The notes beneath the pieces were generated by a model. That model made no database searches and was not told the DNA's origin. It was given only the letters and a program-made list of their open reading frames with translations. The translations under genes and the position numbers were made by a program. 6,497 nt of DNA from Candidatus Kuenenia stuttgartensis. Lineage in GTDB: Bacteria; Planctomycetota; UBA1135; UBA2386. Location: contig CAMAUH010000254.1 of the NCBI GenBank assembly GCA_945861365.1, positions 1-6,497 of the forward strand, read 5' to 3'. Shown here in pieces: positions 1 through 6,092 of the stretch. Every line of letters starts with the position of its first letter. The stretch's first letter is position 1.

Positions 1-283
1 CGAACGGCAGCTGGTGCAACCGGAGTGGATCGCGATGGCGCGCGCGCCAGGGACGGACAACCGCGAGTACGGCCACGCCAACTGGTTCCTGAACACCGGC
101 CGCGAAGCCTTGCCGGAGGCGCCCGAGAGCGCCGTGCGGTTCGTCGGCAACGGCACCAACCTGGTCTACGTCGACCGCGAACACGACCTCGTCGCGGTGG
201 TCCGGTGGATCGCCGGCAGCGCCGTGCCGGAGTTCGTCCGCCGGCTGCACGGCTCGCTCACGCCGCCACCCGCGGCGAAGTGA
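1..283 (+). CDS. Serine hydrolase, beta-lactamase/PBP-like fold, C-terminal fragment
   Basis: Only the last 93 residues are in the window; the frame is open from base 2 and stops at TGA 281-283. The visible part resembles the end of class C beta-lactamase-like serine hydrolases (the Pfam Beta-lactamase family). It shows a YGHANWFLNT segment, then a glycine-rich strand RFVGNGTNLVYV, then DREHDLVAVVRWIAG, which matches the usual 'G-x-G-x-N-x-x-YV-P-x-x-DLVVV-R' ending. The catalytic SxxK and YxN motifs would lie upstream and cannot be checked, so activity and substrate (beta-lactam, peptide or ester) are unknown. The tail after VRWIAG is short and proline/alanine-rich. The gene converges with the aminotransferase on the other strand, and a strong hairpin covers its stop codon. 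The family call is fairly safe; the function is not. Confidence 0.75.
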   Translation, partial: ERQLVQPEWIAMARAPGTDNREYGHANWFLNTGREALPEAPESAVRFVGNGTNLVYVDREHDLVAVVRWIAGSAVPEFVRRLHGSLTPPPAAK

Positions 284-291
284 GCGAGCCG
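250..291. terminator. Strong hairpin between convergent genes, candidate bidirectional terminator
   Basis: Bases 250-261 pair with 280-291 in a perfect 12-bp stem whose core is GGCTCGCTCA / TGAGCGAGCC. After a 3-nt bulge (277-279), bases 262-266 pair with 272-276, leaving the 5-nt loop 267-271. The stem covers the TGA stop of the serine hydrolase and lies 11 nt beyond the aminotransferase stop on the other strand. No T-run follows on either strand, so it is not a textbook intrinsic terminator; it could act with Rho or protect mRNA 3' ends. The structure is seen directly and the role is inferred. Confidence 0.55.
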
Positions 292-301
292 CGCGCGCCG
301 C

Positions 302-1468
302 TCACAGGCACTTCGCCAGGATCGCGAGGTCGTTGTCGTACGAGCTCGCCAGCAGCGGCCCGAACGAGAAGCGCGCCATCTGGCCCATCGGCCCGGCATC
401 GCCGCGGCGCGCCATGTCGCACAGACGGCCGGGCAGGATCGCCGCGTCGTGCTGCATCAGCCGTTCGTTGAACGCGTCGCCGGTCAGCCCCTTCGGCAGC
501 TTCAGCCAGTGGTAGAAGCCACCGTCGCCGGTGAACAGTTCCAGGCCCAGCTTCTGCAGGCCGTCCGCATAGCGCTTGCGCTGGCTCGAGTAGAACGCCG
601 CCACCGCCTGCTGCGCCTGCGCGACCCGTTCCCTCTGCAGCAGCTGCGTCACGTACAGCTGCGACGCGCGCGAGATGCCGCCCATGCCGAGCGAGCTGTA
701 GTTGCGGAACAGTTCGATGTGGCGCTTCGCCGCGACGATCCAGCCGACGCGCATGCCCGGCACCTGCAGGCCCTTCGTCGCCGCCCCGCTGATGAACAGG
801 TCGGTGCGCTCGATGTCACTGACGTGGCGCAGGGCACTGACGGCACCGCCGTCGCAGAAGAACTCGTAGGCCTCGTCGAACAGCGCCGCGCGGCCCGGCT
901 GGCTGTAGTGGTCGACCATGCGCTGCAGGTCGGCGGCCTTGACGGTCACACCGGTCGGGTTGCACGGGTTGCTCTTCACGAGCAGCGTCTGCTTCGCCGT
1001 CGGATGGTCGGCCAGCGTCGGCCGGAAGCGGTTCTGCGGGTTGCTGGGGATCAGCACGGTGGGGCGGCGCAGCAGCTTCAGGATGTCCCAGTACGGCGTG
1101 TACTCGGTCTCCTCGATGGCGACCTGCCAGTCCTCGAGCAGGAACAGCAGGATCGCGAAGATGCCGGGCCGGCCACCGGCGAACACCGCGACGTTGTCGG
1201 CGGTGATCTTCGCCCCGTGGAAGTGGCGGTAGTAGTCGGCGATCGCTTCGCGCAGCGGCGGCTGGCCATCGGCCTTCGGATACATGCGATCGGCCGCGGT
1301 GATCGCGATCGAATCGGGCAGCGGCGGACCGCCGGGCAGCTGCGTCGTCAGCGGGAAGCCCTGGGCCCACGGGTGGGTGCCCGGGTCGCCCATGTACTTG
1401 TGGCTGACCTCGGCGAAGCGGAACAGGGTCTCGTAGACCCCCATGGGTGGGAATTGGCGAAGGACCAC
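302..1468 (-). CDS. PLP-dependent aminotransferase, class I/II (fold type I)
   Basis: This 388-residue protein has the full signature of a fold-type I aminotransferase, expected to be a cytosolic homodimer moving an amino group between an amino acid and a 2-oxo acid. Visible motifs are YPKADGQPPLREAIADYY (63-80), the cofactor loop AGGRPG (97-102), SNPCNPTG (166-173, with the PLP-contacting Asn170), FDEAYEF (197-203, with Asp198 for the pyridine nitrogen and Tyr201), the Schiff-base lysine Lys232 in AATKGLQVPGMRVGW with Arg240 at K+8, and ARFSFG (Arg366, the expected substrate-carboxylate arginine). The residue three before the lysine is Ala rather than the common Ser. Length is normal for the family. 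The start used is GTG 1468, because AAGGT lies 8 nt upstream; ATG at 1444 (codon 9) would give 380 residues. The substrate cannot be read from the sequence. It lies 106 nt downstream of the SRPBCC gene on the same strand. Confidence 0.9.
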   Translation of the reverse strand: MVLRQFPPMGVYETLFRFAEVSHKYMGDPGTHPWAQGFPLTTQLPGGPPLPDSIAITAADRMYPKADGQPPLREAIADYYRHFHGAKITADNVAVFAGGRPGIFAILLFLLEDWQVAIEETEYTPYWDILKLLRRPTVLIPSNPQNRFRPTLADHPTAKQTLLVKSNPCNPTGVTVKAADLQRMVDHYSQPGRAALFDEAYEFFCDGGAVSALRHVSDIERTDLFISGAATKGLQVPGMRVGWIVAAKRHIELFRNYSSLGMGGISRASQLYVTQLLQRERVAQAQQAVAAFYSSQRKRYADGLQKLGLELFTGDGGFYHWLKLPKGLTGDAFNERLMQHDAAILPGRLCDMARRGDAGPMGQMARFSFGPLLASSYDNDLAILAKCL

Positions 1469-1476
1469 GGGGCCGG

Positions 1477-1481
1477 ACCTT
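1477..1481 (-). promoter_or_regulatory. Weak ribosome binding site supporting the GTG start of the aminotransferase
   Basis: On the minus strand AAGGT lies 8 nt before GTG 1468. The alternative ATG at 1444 is preceded only by a C-rich stretch with no purine-rich site. This is the main reason for preferring the GTG start, and it is modest evidence. Confidence 0.3.
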
Positions 1482-1536
1482 ACGGCGTCAGTGCGCGGCT
1501 CGCACGGCTGCGGTTGCCAGGCGAGTGCTGCCGCGT

Positions 1537-1546
1537 CGGACGTCCG
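1537..1546. promoter_or_regulatory. Perfect 10-bp palindrome CGGACGTCCG in the gap before the aminotransferase
   Basis: CGGACGTCCG is self-complementary. After one T/T mismatch on each side two more pairs follow (1534-1535 with 1548-1549), giving a 16-bp imperfect dyad. It lies in the 106-nt gap (1469-1574) between the SRPBCC stop and the aminotransferase start, which otherwise shows no clear promoter or terminator. It could be an operator for a dimeric regulator, or chance in GC-rich DNA. Confidence 0.2.
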
Positions 1547-1574
1547 TCGTCGGCGTGCGCGCAGCGTGTCGCGC

Positions 1575-2051
1575 TCAGTTCGGCAGGAACTCGCGCCAGC
1601 GCCCTGATTCCGCCACCTGCCGCAGCGTCGCGTTGCGCACCTGCAGGAAGCGCCGCAGGTAGCCGACCAGCACCAGCCTGGCGAACAGCCAACCGAACGG
1701 GCCGAACGGCGCTTCGAAGTCGAAGCGGTCGCGCATCACCGTGTGCTCGCCATCCCTCGTGAAGTGATGGTCGTGGTCGAAGCGACGGAACGCACCGGCG
1801 ACCATGCTGTCGCGGAAGTGGTGCGGGCGATCGAAGGCGGTGATGCGGCTGGTCAGGTCCTGGGTGATCCCGAAGTGGCGGGCGCGCCAAGTCACCTGTT
1901 CGCCGAAGCCGATCAGGCCGCGGGTCACGCCGGCGATGGCGAGTTCGTCCGTGCCGACCGCGGAACTGCGGTGCAGGTCGATGCTGCGCGCGAGATCGAA
2001 GCAGCGTTCGATCGGCGCGCGGATGCGCGTGGTCAGCTCGAGGACGGGCAT
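1575..2051 (-). CDS. SRPBCC (START-like/Bet v1 fold) family protein
   Basis: This 158-residue protein is the size of a single helix-grip SRPBCC domain, a fold that encloses a hydrophobic pocket for lipids, polyketides or other small ligands. It starts with LELTTRIRAPIERCFDLARSID (4-25), the usual 'first strand, then a P-I-E-x-x-F-D helix' opening. It continues with GLIGFGEQVTWRARHFGI (45-62), SRITAFDRPHHFRDSMV (68-84), the histidine-rich FDHDHHF (91-97), and the hydrophobic C-terminal helix region WLFARLVLVGYLRRFLQVRN (121-140). This matches the uncharacterised branch of SRPBCC proteins sometimes labelled cell-division-inhibitor-like or cyclase/dehydrase-like. The ATG at 2051 is chosen because it directly precedes the first strand; the longer upstream frame is low-complexity and overlaps the divergent promoter region. 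No Shine-Dalgarno site is visible before it. The ligand and cellular role are unknown. Confidence 0.85.
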   Translation of the reverse strand: MPVLELTTRIRAPIERCFDLARSIDLHRSSAVGTDELAIAGVTRGLIGFGEQVTWRARHFGITQDLTSRITAFDRPHHFRDSMVAGAFRRFDHDHHFTRDGEHTVMRDRFDFEAPFGPFGWLFARLVLVGYLRRFLQVRNATLRQVAESGRWREFLPN

Positions 2052-2119
2052 GGAGGTGCGGATCCGATACCCGACGCCTCGGCAGGGGCCAAGCACCGGA
2101 GTCTCGGCAATCGCGGCGG

Positions 2120-2129
2120 CCTGGCCAGG
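2120..2129. promoter_or_regulatory. 10-bp palindrome CCTGGCCAGG in the divergent promoter region
   Basis: This perfect palindrome is centred 18 bp from the larger palindrome at 2135-2150, inside the 157-nt space between the divergent SRPBCC and TMTC-like genes. The pair is a candidate operator for one or two dimeric regulators. Short palindromes are common in GC-rich DNA, so it may be chance. Confidence 0.25.
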
Positions 2130-2134
2130 TCTGC

Positions 2135-2150
2135 GCGAGCCCGGGCTCGC
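2135..2150. promoter_or_regulatory. Perfect 16-bp palindrome, candidate operator
   Basis: GCGAGCCCGGGCTCGC is fully self-complementary with no spacer. It lies 84 bp upstream of the SRPBCC start and 59 bp upstream of the TMTC-like start, where a shared regulator could act on both divergent promoters. No convincing -35/-10 pair could be assigned on either strand. On the minus strand the best candidate is a poor TTGGCC-17 nt-TATCGG just before the SRPBCC start. Confidence 0.4.
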
Positions 2151-2158
2151 AGCACGAA

Positions 2159-2195
2159 CCTGCCAAGATCGGTGTGACGCGGTGCATCTGGCAGG
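2159..2195 (+). promoter_or_regulatory. Leader hairpin upstream of the TMTC-like gene
   Basis: Bases 2159-2165 (CCTGCCA) pair with 2189-2195 (TGGCAGG). After a single bulged A, three more pairs follow (2167-2169 with 2186-2188). The 3' arm covers most of the only purine-rich element, AGGA at 2193-2196, 12 nt before ATG 2209. The fold could limit translation initiation, or the dyad could instead be a protein-binding site. The pairing is seen; the role is inferred. Confidence 0.35.
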
Positions 2196-2208
2196 ACTAG
2201 TTCCGCAC

Positions 2209-3846
2209 ATGAGCCGCTGGTTGGTTCCCGTCGCGGTGCTCGCCGTGTTCTGGCCCTGCCTCTGCGCCGGGCTGGTCTACGACGATTGGTGGAACTTCGA
2301 TCGCAACCACGCGCTGCGCGAACACGACTGGCTCGCCCTGGTGACGAAGCCGTACTACGGACCGGACACGACCTACTGGCGGCCGATCCCGTCGCTGGCG
2401 ATGGGACTCGCGTACCTGGCCAGGCCGTTCGGCGTGCACCTGCTCGCGCTGGTGGCCCACGCATTGGCGGCGTGCGCCGTCGCAGCGATCGGTCGCCTGG
2501 TCCTCGGCGATGCTCGCAGTGCCAACGGCGCGGCGCTGCTGTTCGCGCTGCATCCGCTGCAGGTGGAAAGCGTGGCGTGGGCGTCCGCGCTGCCCGGTGT
2601 GCTCAGCGGCCTGTTCGTCCTGCTCGCCATGCGCACGGTGCTCGCCTGGTCGGCGGGCACGGACGGCGCGCTGCCATGGCCCGCGTTCGGGTGGCTGCTC
2701 GCGGCGCTGCTGTCGAAGGAATCCGGCATCGTCGCGGTACCGCTGGTGGCCATCGCGGGGCTCGTGGCCGGCGGGGCGCGTCCGCGGGCGGCGAAGCTGG
2801 CCGTGGCAGCGATGGCCGTTGCCGTCGGTGCTCTGTGGTTCGTCGGGCACGTCGCCATGGTCGGCTGGCGACCCGTGGTCGGCGACGAGATCGCCTGGGT
2901 CCCCGGCATGGCGCAGATGGCCGTGCGGCAACTCGCCCTGCTGCTGGTGCCGTGGCCGCTGACGCCGTTCCGTGCCCACCCTGGCAGCGACAGCAGCGGG
3001 CTGCTCGACCTCGCCGCGGTCGCCGCACTGACGGCGGGCGTCGTGCTGGCGGGCGTGCACTGGCGTCGGTTCGGCCTGCCTTGGCGAATCGGCGGCGCGC
3101 TGCTCGCTGGACCGCTGCTGCTGTCGGCCGCCATGTTCGATGCCGTGGGGCCGCACCCGCTGACGGACCGCTACCTGTATGTCGCCGTCGCGGGCTTCGC
3201 GCTCTGCGCGGCTGCGAGCTTGGGCCAGCGCACCGCCGTCTGGATGGCGCTGGCGATCGCCTACGGCGGCGTCGCATTCGCGCAGTGCCACGTGTGGCGC
3301 GACGACCGCAGCTTCGTGGCCCACGTCGCGAGCGTCTCCCCGACGGACCCGTCCGTGCGAGTGTTGGCTGCCACGCTTGCCCTGCGCGCGGGCGACGCCG
3401 CGGGACTACAGGAGGCCCGCGACGAGTACCGCATCGCGCTGGAGCTCTGGCCCGATCGCTCGGACCCGTTCACGCGACGCCAGCGTGCGGCGTCGATCGC
3501 AGGGCTGGCCTGGTGCGACTTCTGCGACCCTGGCTGTGGCGCGGAGCGTTGCGGCAGCAGATTGGCGGAGCGCTTTGCCGAAGCCCTGCGCCAGGACCCG
3601 CGGCACGTGGCGGCGTGGGTGGGTCTCGGTGTCGCCCATGCGCTGAATGCCCGGTTCGAACGCGCCGAGGCAGCGTTCGCGTCGGCGCTGGCGATCGATC
3701 CCTGGTGTCCGGAGGCCTGGCTCAACCTCGCGCGCACCCAGTTCGACATGGGCTGCGCGGCACAGGCGCGGGAGAGCCTGCGACGCGCGTTGCGGTGCAA
3801 TCCGTGTCTGCAGCTCCCCGAGTGCCTGTTGGCGGAACTGCGCTGA
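2209..3846 (+). CDS. TMTC-like GT-C membrane glycosyltransferase with C-terminal TPR domain
   Basis: This 545-residue protein resembles the TMTC / 'tetratricopeptide repeat O-mannosyltransferase-like' family: polytopic GT-C enzymes that move sugars from lipid carriers to targets on the outer face of the membrane. A first membrane segment (about 4-23) leads into an outer loop with the acidic pair Asp25-Asp26, the expected GT-C catalytic position. Family motifs follow: YWRPIPS (56-62), LFALHPLQVESVAW (111-124), LLSKESGIVAVP (167-178) and LTDRYLYV (318-325). Roughly ten hydrophobic segments extend to about residue 358. The outer C-terminal part holds two clear 34-residue TPRs (464-497 and 498-531) after more degenerate helices, and nine cysteines, including Cys436/439/443/448 spaced CxxCxxxCxxxxC. 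ATG 2209 is chosen because the first membrane helix begins directly after it; in-frame starts further upstream would overlap the divergent gene. Sugar donor and acceptor are unknown. Confidence 0.82.
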   Translation: MSRWLVPVAVLAVFWPCLCAGLVYDDWWNFDRNHALREHDWLALVTKPYYGPDTTYWRPIPSLAMGLAYLARPFGVHLLALVAHALAACAVAAIGRLVLGDARSANGAALLFALHPLQVESVAWASALPGVLSGLFVLLAMRTVLAWSAGTDGALPWPAFGWLLAALLSKESGIVAVPLVAIAGLVAGGARPRAAKLAVAAMAVAVGALWFVGHVAMVGWRPVVGDEIAWVPGMAQMAVRQLALLLVPWPLTPFRAHPGSDSSGLLDLAAVAALTAGVVLAGVHWRRFGLPWRIGGALLAGPLLLSAAMFDAVGPHPLTDRYLYVAVAGFALCAAASLGQRTAVWMALAIAYGGVAFAQCHVWRDDRSFVAHVASVSPTDPSVRVLAATLALRAGDAAGLQEARDEYRIALELWPDRSDPFTRRQRAASIAGLAWCDFCDPGCGAERCGSRLAERFAEALRQDPRHVAAWVGLGVAHALNARFERAEAAFASALAIDPWCPEAWLNLARTQFDMGCAAQARESLRRALRCNPCLQLPECLLAELR

Positions 3847-3878
3847 CGCGTCGCCGTGCTGAGGGCACCCGTTCAGCG
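3841..3878. terminator. Weak dyad spanning both stop codons of convergent genes
   Basis: CGCTGA at 3841-3846 pairs with TCAGCG at 3873-3878, and GTGC (3856-3859) pairs with GCAC (3865-3868) inside. Each outer arm contains the stop codon of one convergent gene (the TMTC-like gene and arsJ), which are 26 nt apart. The stems are short and no T-run follows, so termination here is only a suggestion. Confidence 0.2.
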
Positions 3879-5078
3879 TCCGGCGCGCACGGGAACGGTG
3901 CACAGCGCAGCGAGGCCCACCAGCGCCGCCGACGCCGCGAGGCACGCGACGAGCCCGTCGACGCCGTTCGTGAACGCTGCGAACAACGCCCCCGACAGCA
4001 GCGTGCCGCAAAGCCGCCCGGCACTGTTCGCGGCGTAGTAGAAGCCGACGCGTTCGACGACGTCGTCGCCGTCGGCGATCGCCAGCACCAGCCAGCTGTG
4101 CAGGCTGCTGGTCATCGCGAACAGCACCCCGTACGCGCACAGGCCGACGACCAGCGTCGGGCCCGGCGACACACCGAAGTGCAGCGCGGCCGCGGTCGCG
4201 GCGAGCGGCACCAGCAGGCTGGCTGTCGCCCACGCGGTCCAGCGCGCGCCGACGTTCGCCGAACCCGGCCGCAGCAACCGCGGCGTCGCCGCCTGCACGA
4301 GCCCGTAGCCGATCACCCACGCCGACAGGAACGTGCCGACCTGCGGGCTCGGCCACTGCAGCGCGCCGACCAGGAACACCGGCAGCGCGATCGTGAACCA
4401 CGCATCGCGCGACGCGAACAGCCAGAGCCGCGCCAGCGCCAACCAGCGCACCGGCGGGCCGTGGTCGACGACGTTGCGCACCTTCGCAGGCTTGCCGGGC
4501 TGCGACGGCAGCAGCCACGCGAGTGCCAGCGCCAGCGCCGCGAGCAGCACCGCGAGGCCGAAGTTGGTGCCGCGGAAGCCGGCCAGCGCCAAGAGCGCTC
4601 CGCCGACGAAGAAGCCGAGGCCCTTGGTGACGTTCTTGCTGCCGGTCAACCACGCGACCATCGCGAACAGCGCCCCGCTGCCGGCCGTCGCCGGCGCGAG
4701 CGTGCGCACGTAGCTCTTCGCCGCCGTCTTCGCGAGGTCCTTGGCGATACCGGAAAGCACCTGGGTCGCCATCACGTACGGCAGCGTCAGCCACGCGGCG
4801 TCGGCGGCCAGCAGCAGGCACGCGGCGCCCTGCAGCAGCATGCCCAGCAGCAACGGCAGCTTCAGCCCGAAGCGCGCACCGAGCCAGCCACCGAGCAGGT
4901 TCGTGAACACGCCGGCCAGCTCGTACGGCAGCAGCACCAGCGCCAGCGCCCACGGCGTGCGGCCGCTCGCCTGCAAGTGCAGCAGCACCAGCATGCGCAA
5001 CGCCCCGTCGCTGAGCGTGAAGCCCTGGTAGCAGGCGGTGACCAGCAGGAACCGCCAGCGGGCCGCGCGCGCGCTCAT
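3873..5078 (-). CDS. arsJ: Organoarsenical efflux MFS permease ArsJ
   Basis: This 401-residue polytopic inner-membrane protein is recognised as ArsJ, the major-facilitator permease that exports 1-arseno-3-phosphoglycerate made by its partner dehydrogenase. The family's N-terminal block is present (LLVTACYQGFTLSDGALRML, 11-30), then PYELAGVFTNLLGGWLGARFGL (51-72, including the MFS loop 2-3 region GGWLGARFG), the strongly conserved VLSGIAKDLAKTAAKS (107-122), LTGSKNVTKGLGFFVGGALL (144-163), and FYYAANSAGRLCGTLLSGAL (346-365). Length is typical. The ATG lies inside an ATGA overlap with the gapdh stop, so translation is probably coupled; no independent ribosome site is seen. It is the last gene of the operon, and its stop is 26 nt from the convergent TMTC-like gene. 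Confidence is high because both its sequence and its neighbour match the known pair. Confidence 0.95.
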   Translation of the reverse strand: MSARAARWRFLLVTACYQGFTLSDGALRMLVLLHLQASGRTPWALALVLLPYELAGVFTNLLGGWLGARFGLKLPLLLGMLLQGAACLLLAADAAWLTLPYVMATQVLSGIAKDLAKTAAKSYVRTLAPATAGSGALFAMVAWLTGSKNVTKGLGFFVGGALLALAGFRGTNFGLAVLLAALALALAWLLPSQPGKPAKVRNVVDHGPPVRWLALARLWLFASRDAWFTIALPVFLVGALQWPSPQVGTFLSAWVIGYGLVQAATPRLLRPGSANVGARWTAWATASLLVPLAATAAALHFGVSPGPTLVVGLCAYGVLFAMTSSLHSWLVLAIADGDDVVERVGFYYAANSAGRLCGTLLSGALFAAFTNGVDGLVACLAASAALVGLAALCTVPVRAGR

Positions 5079-5088
5079 GCGCGCGCGC
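5065..5088 (-). promoter_or_regulatory. GC-only hairpin with the ATGA stop/start overlap as its loop
   Basis: On the minus strand a run of alternating GC precedes ATGA and a second run follows it. Bases 5079-5088 pair with 5065-5074 in ten consecutive G-C pairs, leaving only 5075-5078 (ATGA) in the loop. ATGA holds both the arsJ start and the gapdh stop. In mRNA this stem would hide the arsJ start unless a ribosome finishing gapdh opens it. The alternating GC tracts also have Z-DNA potential. The arms encode Ala/Arg codons in both genes, so composition may explain part of the pattern. Confidence 0.5.
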
Positions 5089-6076
5089 GCAGCACCTGCT
5101 GCACCAGGTCGGCCATGCGGTTGCAGTAGCCCCACTCGTTGTCGTACCAGGCCATCACCTTGACGAGGCGCCCGTCGACGACGCGCGTGCACAGCGCATC
5201 GACGATCGCACTGCGCGGATCGCGCGCGAAGTCGCTGCTGACCAGCGGCCGCGTCTCGTAGCCGAGGATGCCGCGCAACGGCCCCTGCTCGCTGGCGGCG
5301 CGCAGCAGGCCGTTCACTTCGTCGACGGTGGTCGGGCGGGAGACATGGAACGCGCAGTCGGTCAGCGAAGCGTTCAGCACCGGGGCGCGCACCGCGATGC
5401 TGTCCAGCTTGCCGCGCAGCTCCGGCACGATCAGCGTGACCGCGGTCGCCGAGTTCGTGGTGGTGGGGATCAGGTTCAGCAGCGCCGAACGCGCGCGGCG
5501 CGGGTCGGTGTCGGCGCGGTCGACGACGCCTTGCGTGTTGGTCGGATCGTGGATCGTCGTGACGACACCGCGCTCGATGCCGAGGCCGTCGTGCAGCACG
5601 CGCACCAGAGGGGCGAGACAGTTCGTCGTGCACGACGCGGCGGTGATGACCGGCTCCCGCGCGAAGTCGACGCCGCGGTCGTTGACGCCGACCACGAGGT
5701 TCGGCACGCCGGGCACCGGGTTCGACACGACGACGGCGCGCACCCCGTGGGCGAAGTGCGGCTGCAGGCCGTCCTGCTTCTTGACCTTGCCGCTGCATTC
5801 GACGACGAGGCCGACCTCGTGCTGCCGCCATGGCAAGGCCGCGGCGTCGGTGGTCTGGGTCAGCGCGATCCTGCGATCGCCGACCCACAAAGCACCGGGC
5901 TCGCCGCGGCATGGGCGTTCGTAGCGGCCGTGCACCGAGTCGAACTCGATGCCGAGCGCCAGCGTGTCGGGATCGCCTTTGGGTTCGTTGATGGCGACGA
6001 CGGGCAAGCCGCGCTGCAGCGCCGTGCGCAGGAACAGTCGGCCCATGCGGCCGAGACCTTGGATCGCGAGATTCAT
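5075..6076 (-). CDS. gapdh: ArsJ-associated glyceraldehyde-3-phosphate dehydrogenase (type I GAPDH)
   Basis: This 333-residue cytosolic enzyme is a type I GAPDH specialised for arsenate detoxification. It is expected to oxidise glyceraldehyde-3-phosphate with arsenate replacing phosphate, giving 1-arseno-3-phosphoglycerate for ArsJ to export. The Rossmann start GLGRMGRL (7-14) binds NAD; FDSVHGRY follows at 45-52. The catalytic ASCTTN (147-152) contains Cys149, and His176 sits in TTIHDPTNTQ, where glycolytic enzymes usually have HSYTNDQ. Further marks are LIPTTTNSATAV (202-213), the phosphate-side arginine in VRAPVLNASLTD (229-240), and WYDNEWGYCNR (310-320). The HDPTNTQ variant and the ArsJ overlap support the arsenic paralogue over the housekeeping enzyme. 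The ATG at 6076 directly precedes the Rossmann strand. It lies 16 nt after the sigma-factor stop, with no Shine-Dalgarno site, and overlaps arsJ by ATGA. Confidence 0.93.
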   Translation of the reverse strand: MNLAIQGLGRMGRLFLRTALQRGLPVVAINEPKGDPDTLALGIEFDSVHGRYERPCRGEPGALWVGDRRIALTQTTDAAALPWRQHEVGLVVECSGKVKKQDGLQPHFAHGVRAVVVSNPVPGVPNLVVGVNDRGVDFAREPVITAASCTTNCLAPLVRVLHDGLGIERGVVTTIHDPTNTQGVVDRADTDPRRARSALLNLIPTTTNSATAVTLIVPELRGKLDSIAVRAPVLNASLTDCAFHVSRPTTVDEVNGLLRAASEQGPLRGILGYETRPLVSSDFARDPRSAIVDALCTRVVDGRLVKVMAWYDNEWGYCNRMADLVQQVLRARA

Positions 6077-6092
6077 GGCGTGGGGAGAGGGT

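Noticed and set aside
449..1762. A 437-codon plus-strand open frame antisense to the aminotransferase
   Set aside because: The opposite strand carries an intact aminotransferase with all catalytic motifs. This frame shows only Arg/Val/Ala-rich antisense composition and runs into the next gene.
1804..2208. Longer start for the TMTC-like gene (680 residues)
   Set aside because: The extension is antisense to the SRPBCC gene and lies before the first membrane helix, which starts immediately after ATG 2209.
3511..3560. c-type haem or thioredoxin-like site in the TMTC-like protein
   Set aside because: The CDFC motif is not followed by His and is not in a thioredoxin-fold context; only a cysteine cluster can be claimed.
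3406..4953. A 515-codon minus-strand open frame overlapping arsJ in another frame and the TMTC-like gene in antisense
   Set aside because: It has no domain-like sequence, and ArsJ is unambiguous in the neighbouring frame.
2286..5129. A 947-codon open frame on the plus strand spanning the TMTC-like gene, arsJ and the end of gapdh
   Set aside because: Its translation is low-complexity Arg/Ala/Gly/Gln-rich sequence with no recognisable domain, and it crosses two genes with strong family motifs in other frames. It is a by-product of high GC.
5079..5912. N-terminal extension of arsJ upstream through the gapdh region (a 679-residue reading)
   Set aside because: The extra residues are shifted-frame gapdh sequence. 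ArsJ family proteins begin at the ATG in the ATGA overlap and are about 400 residues long.
5075..6076. Housekeeping glycolytic GAPDH
   Set aside because: Overlap with arsJ and the HDPTNTQ active-site variant favour the arsenic-specific paralogue.
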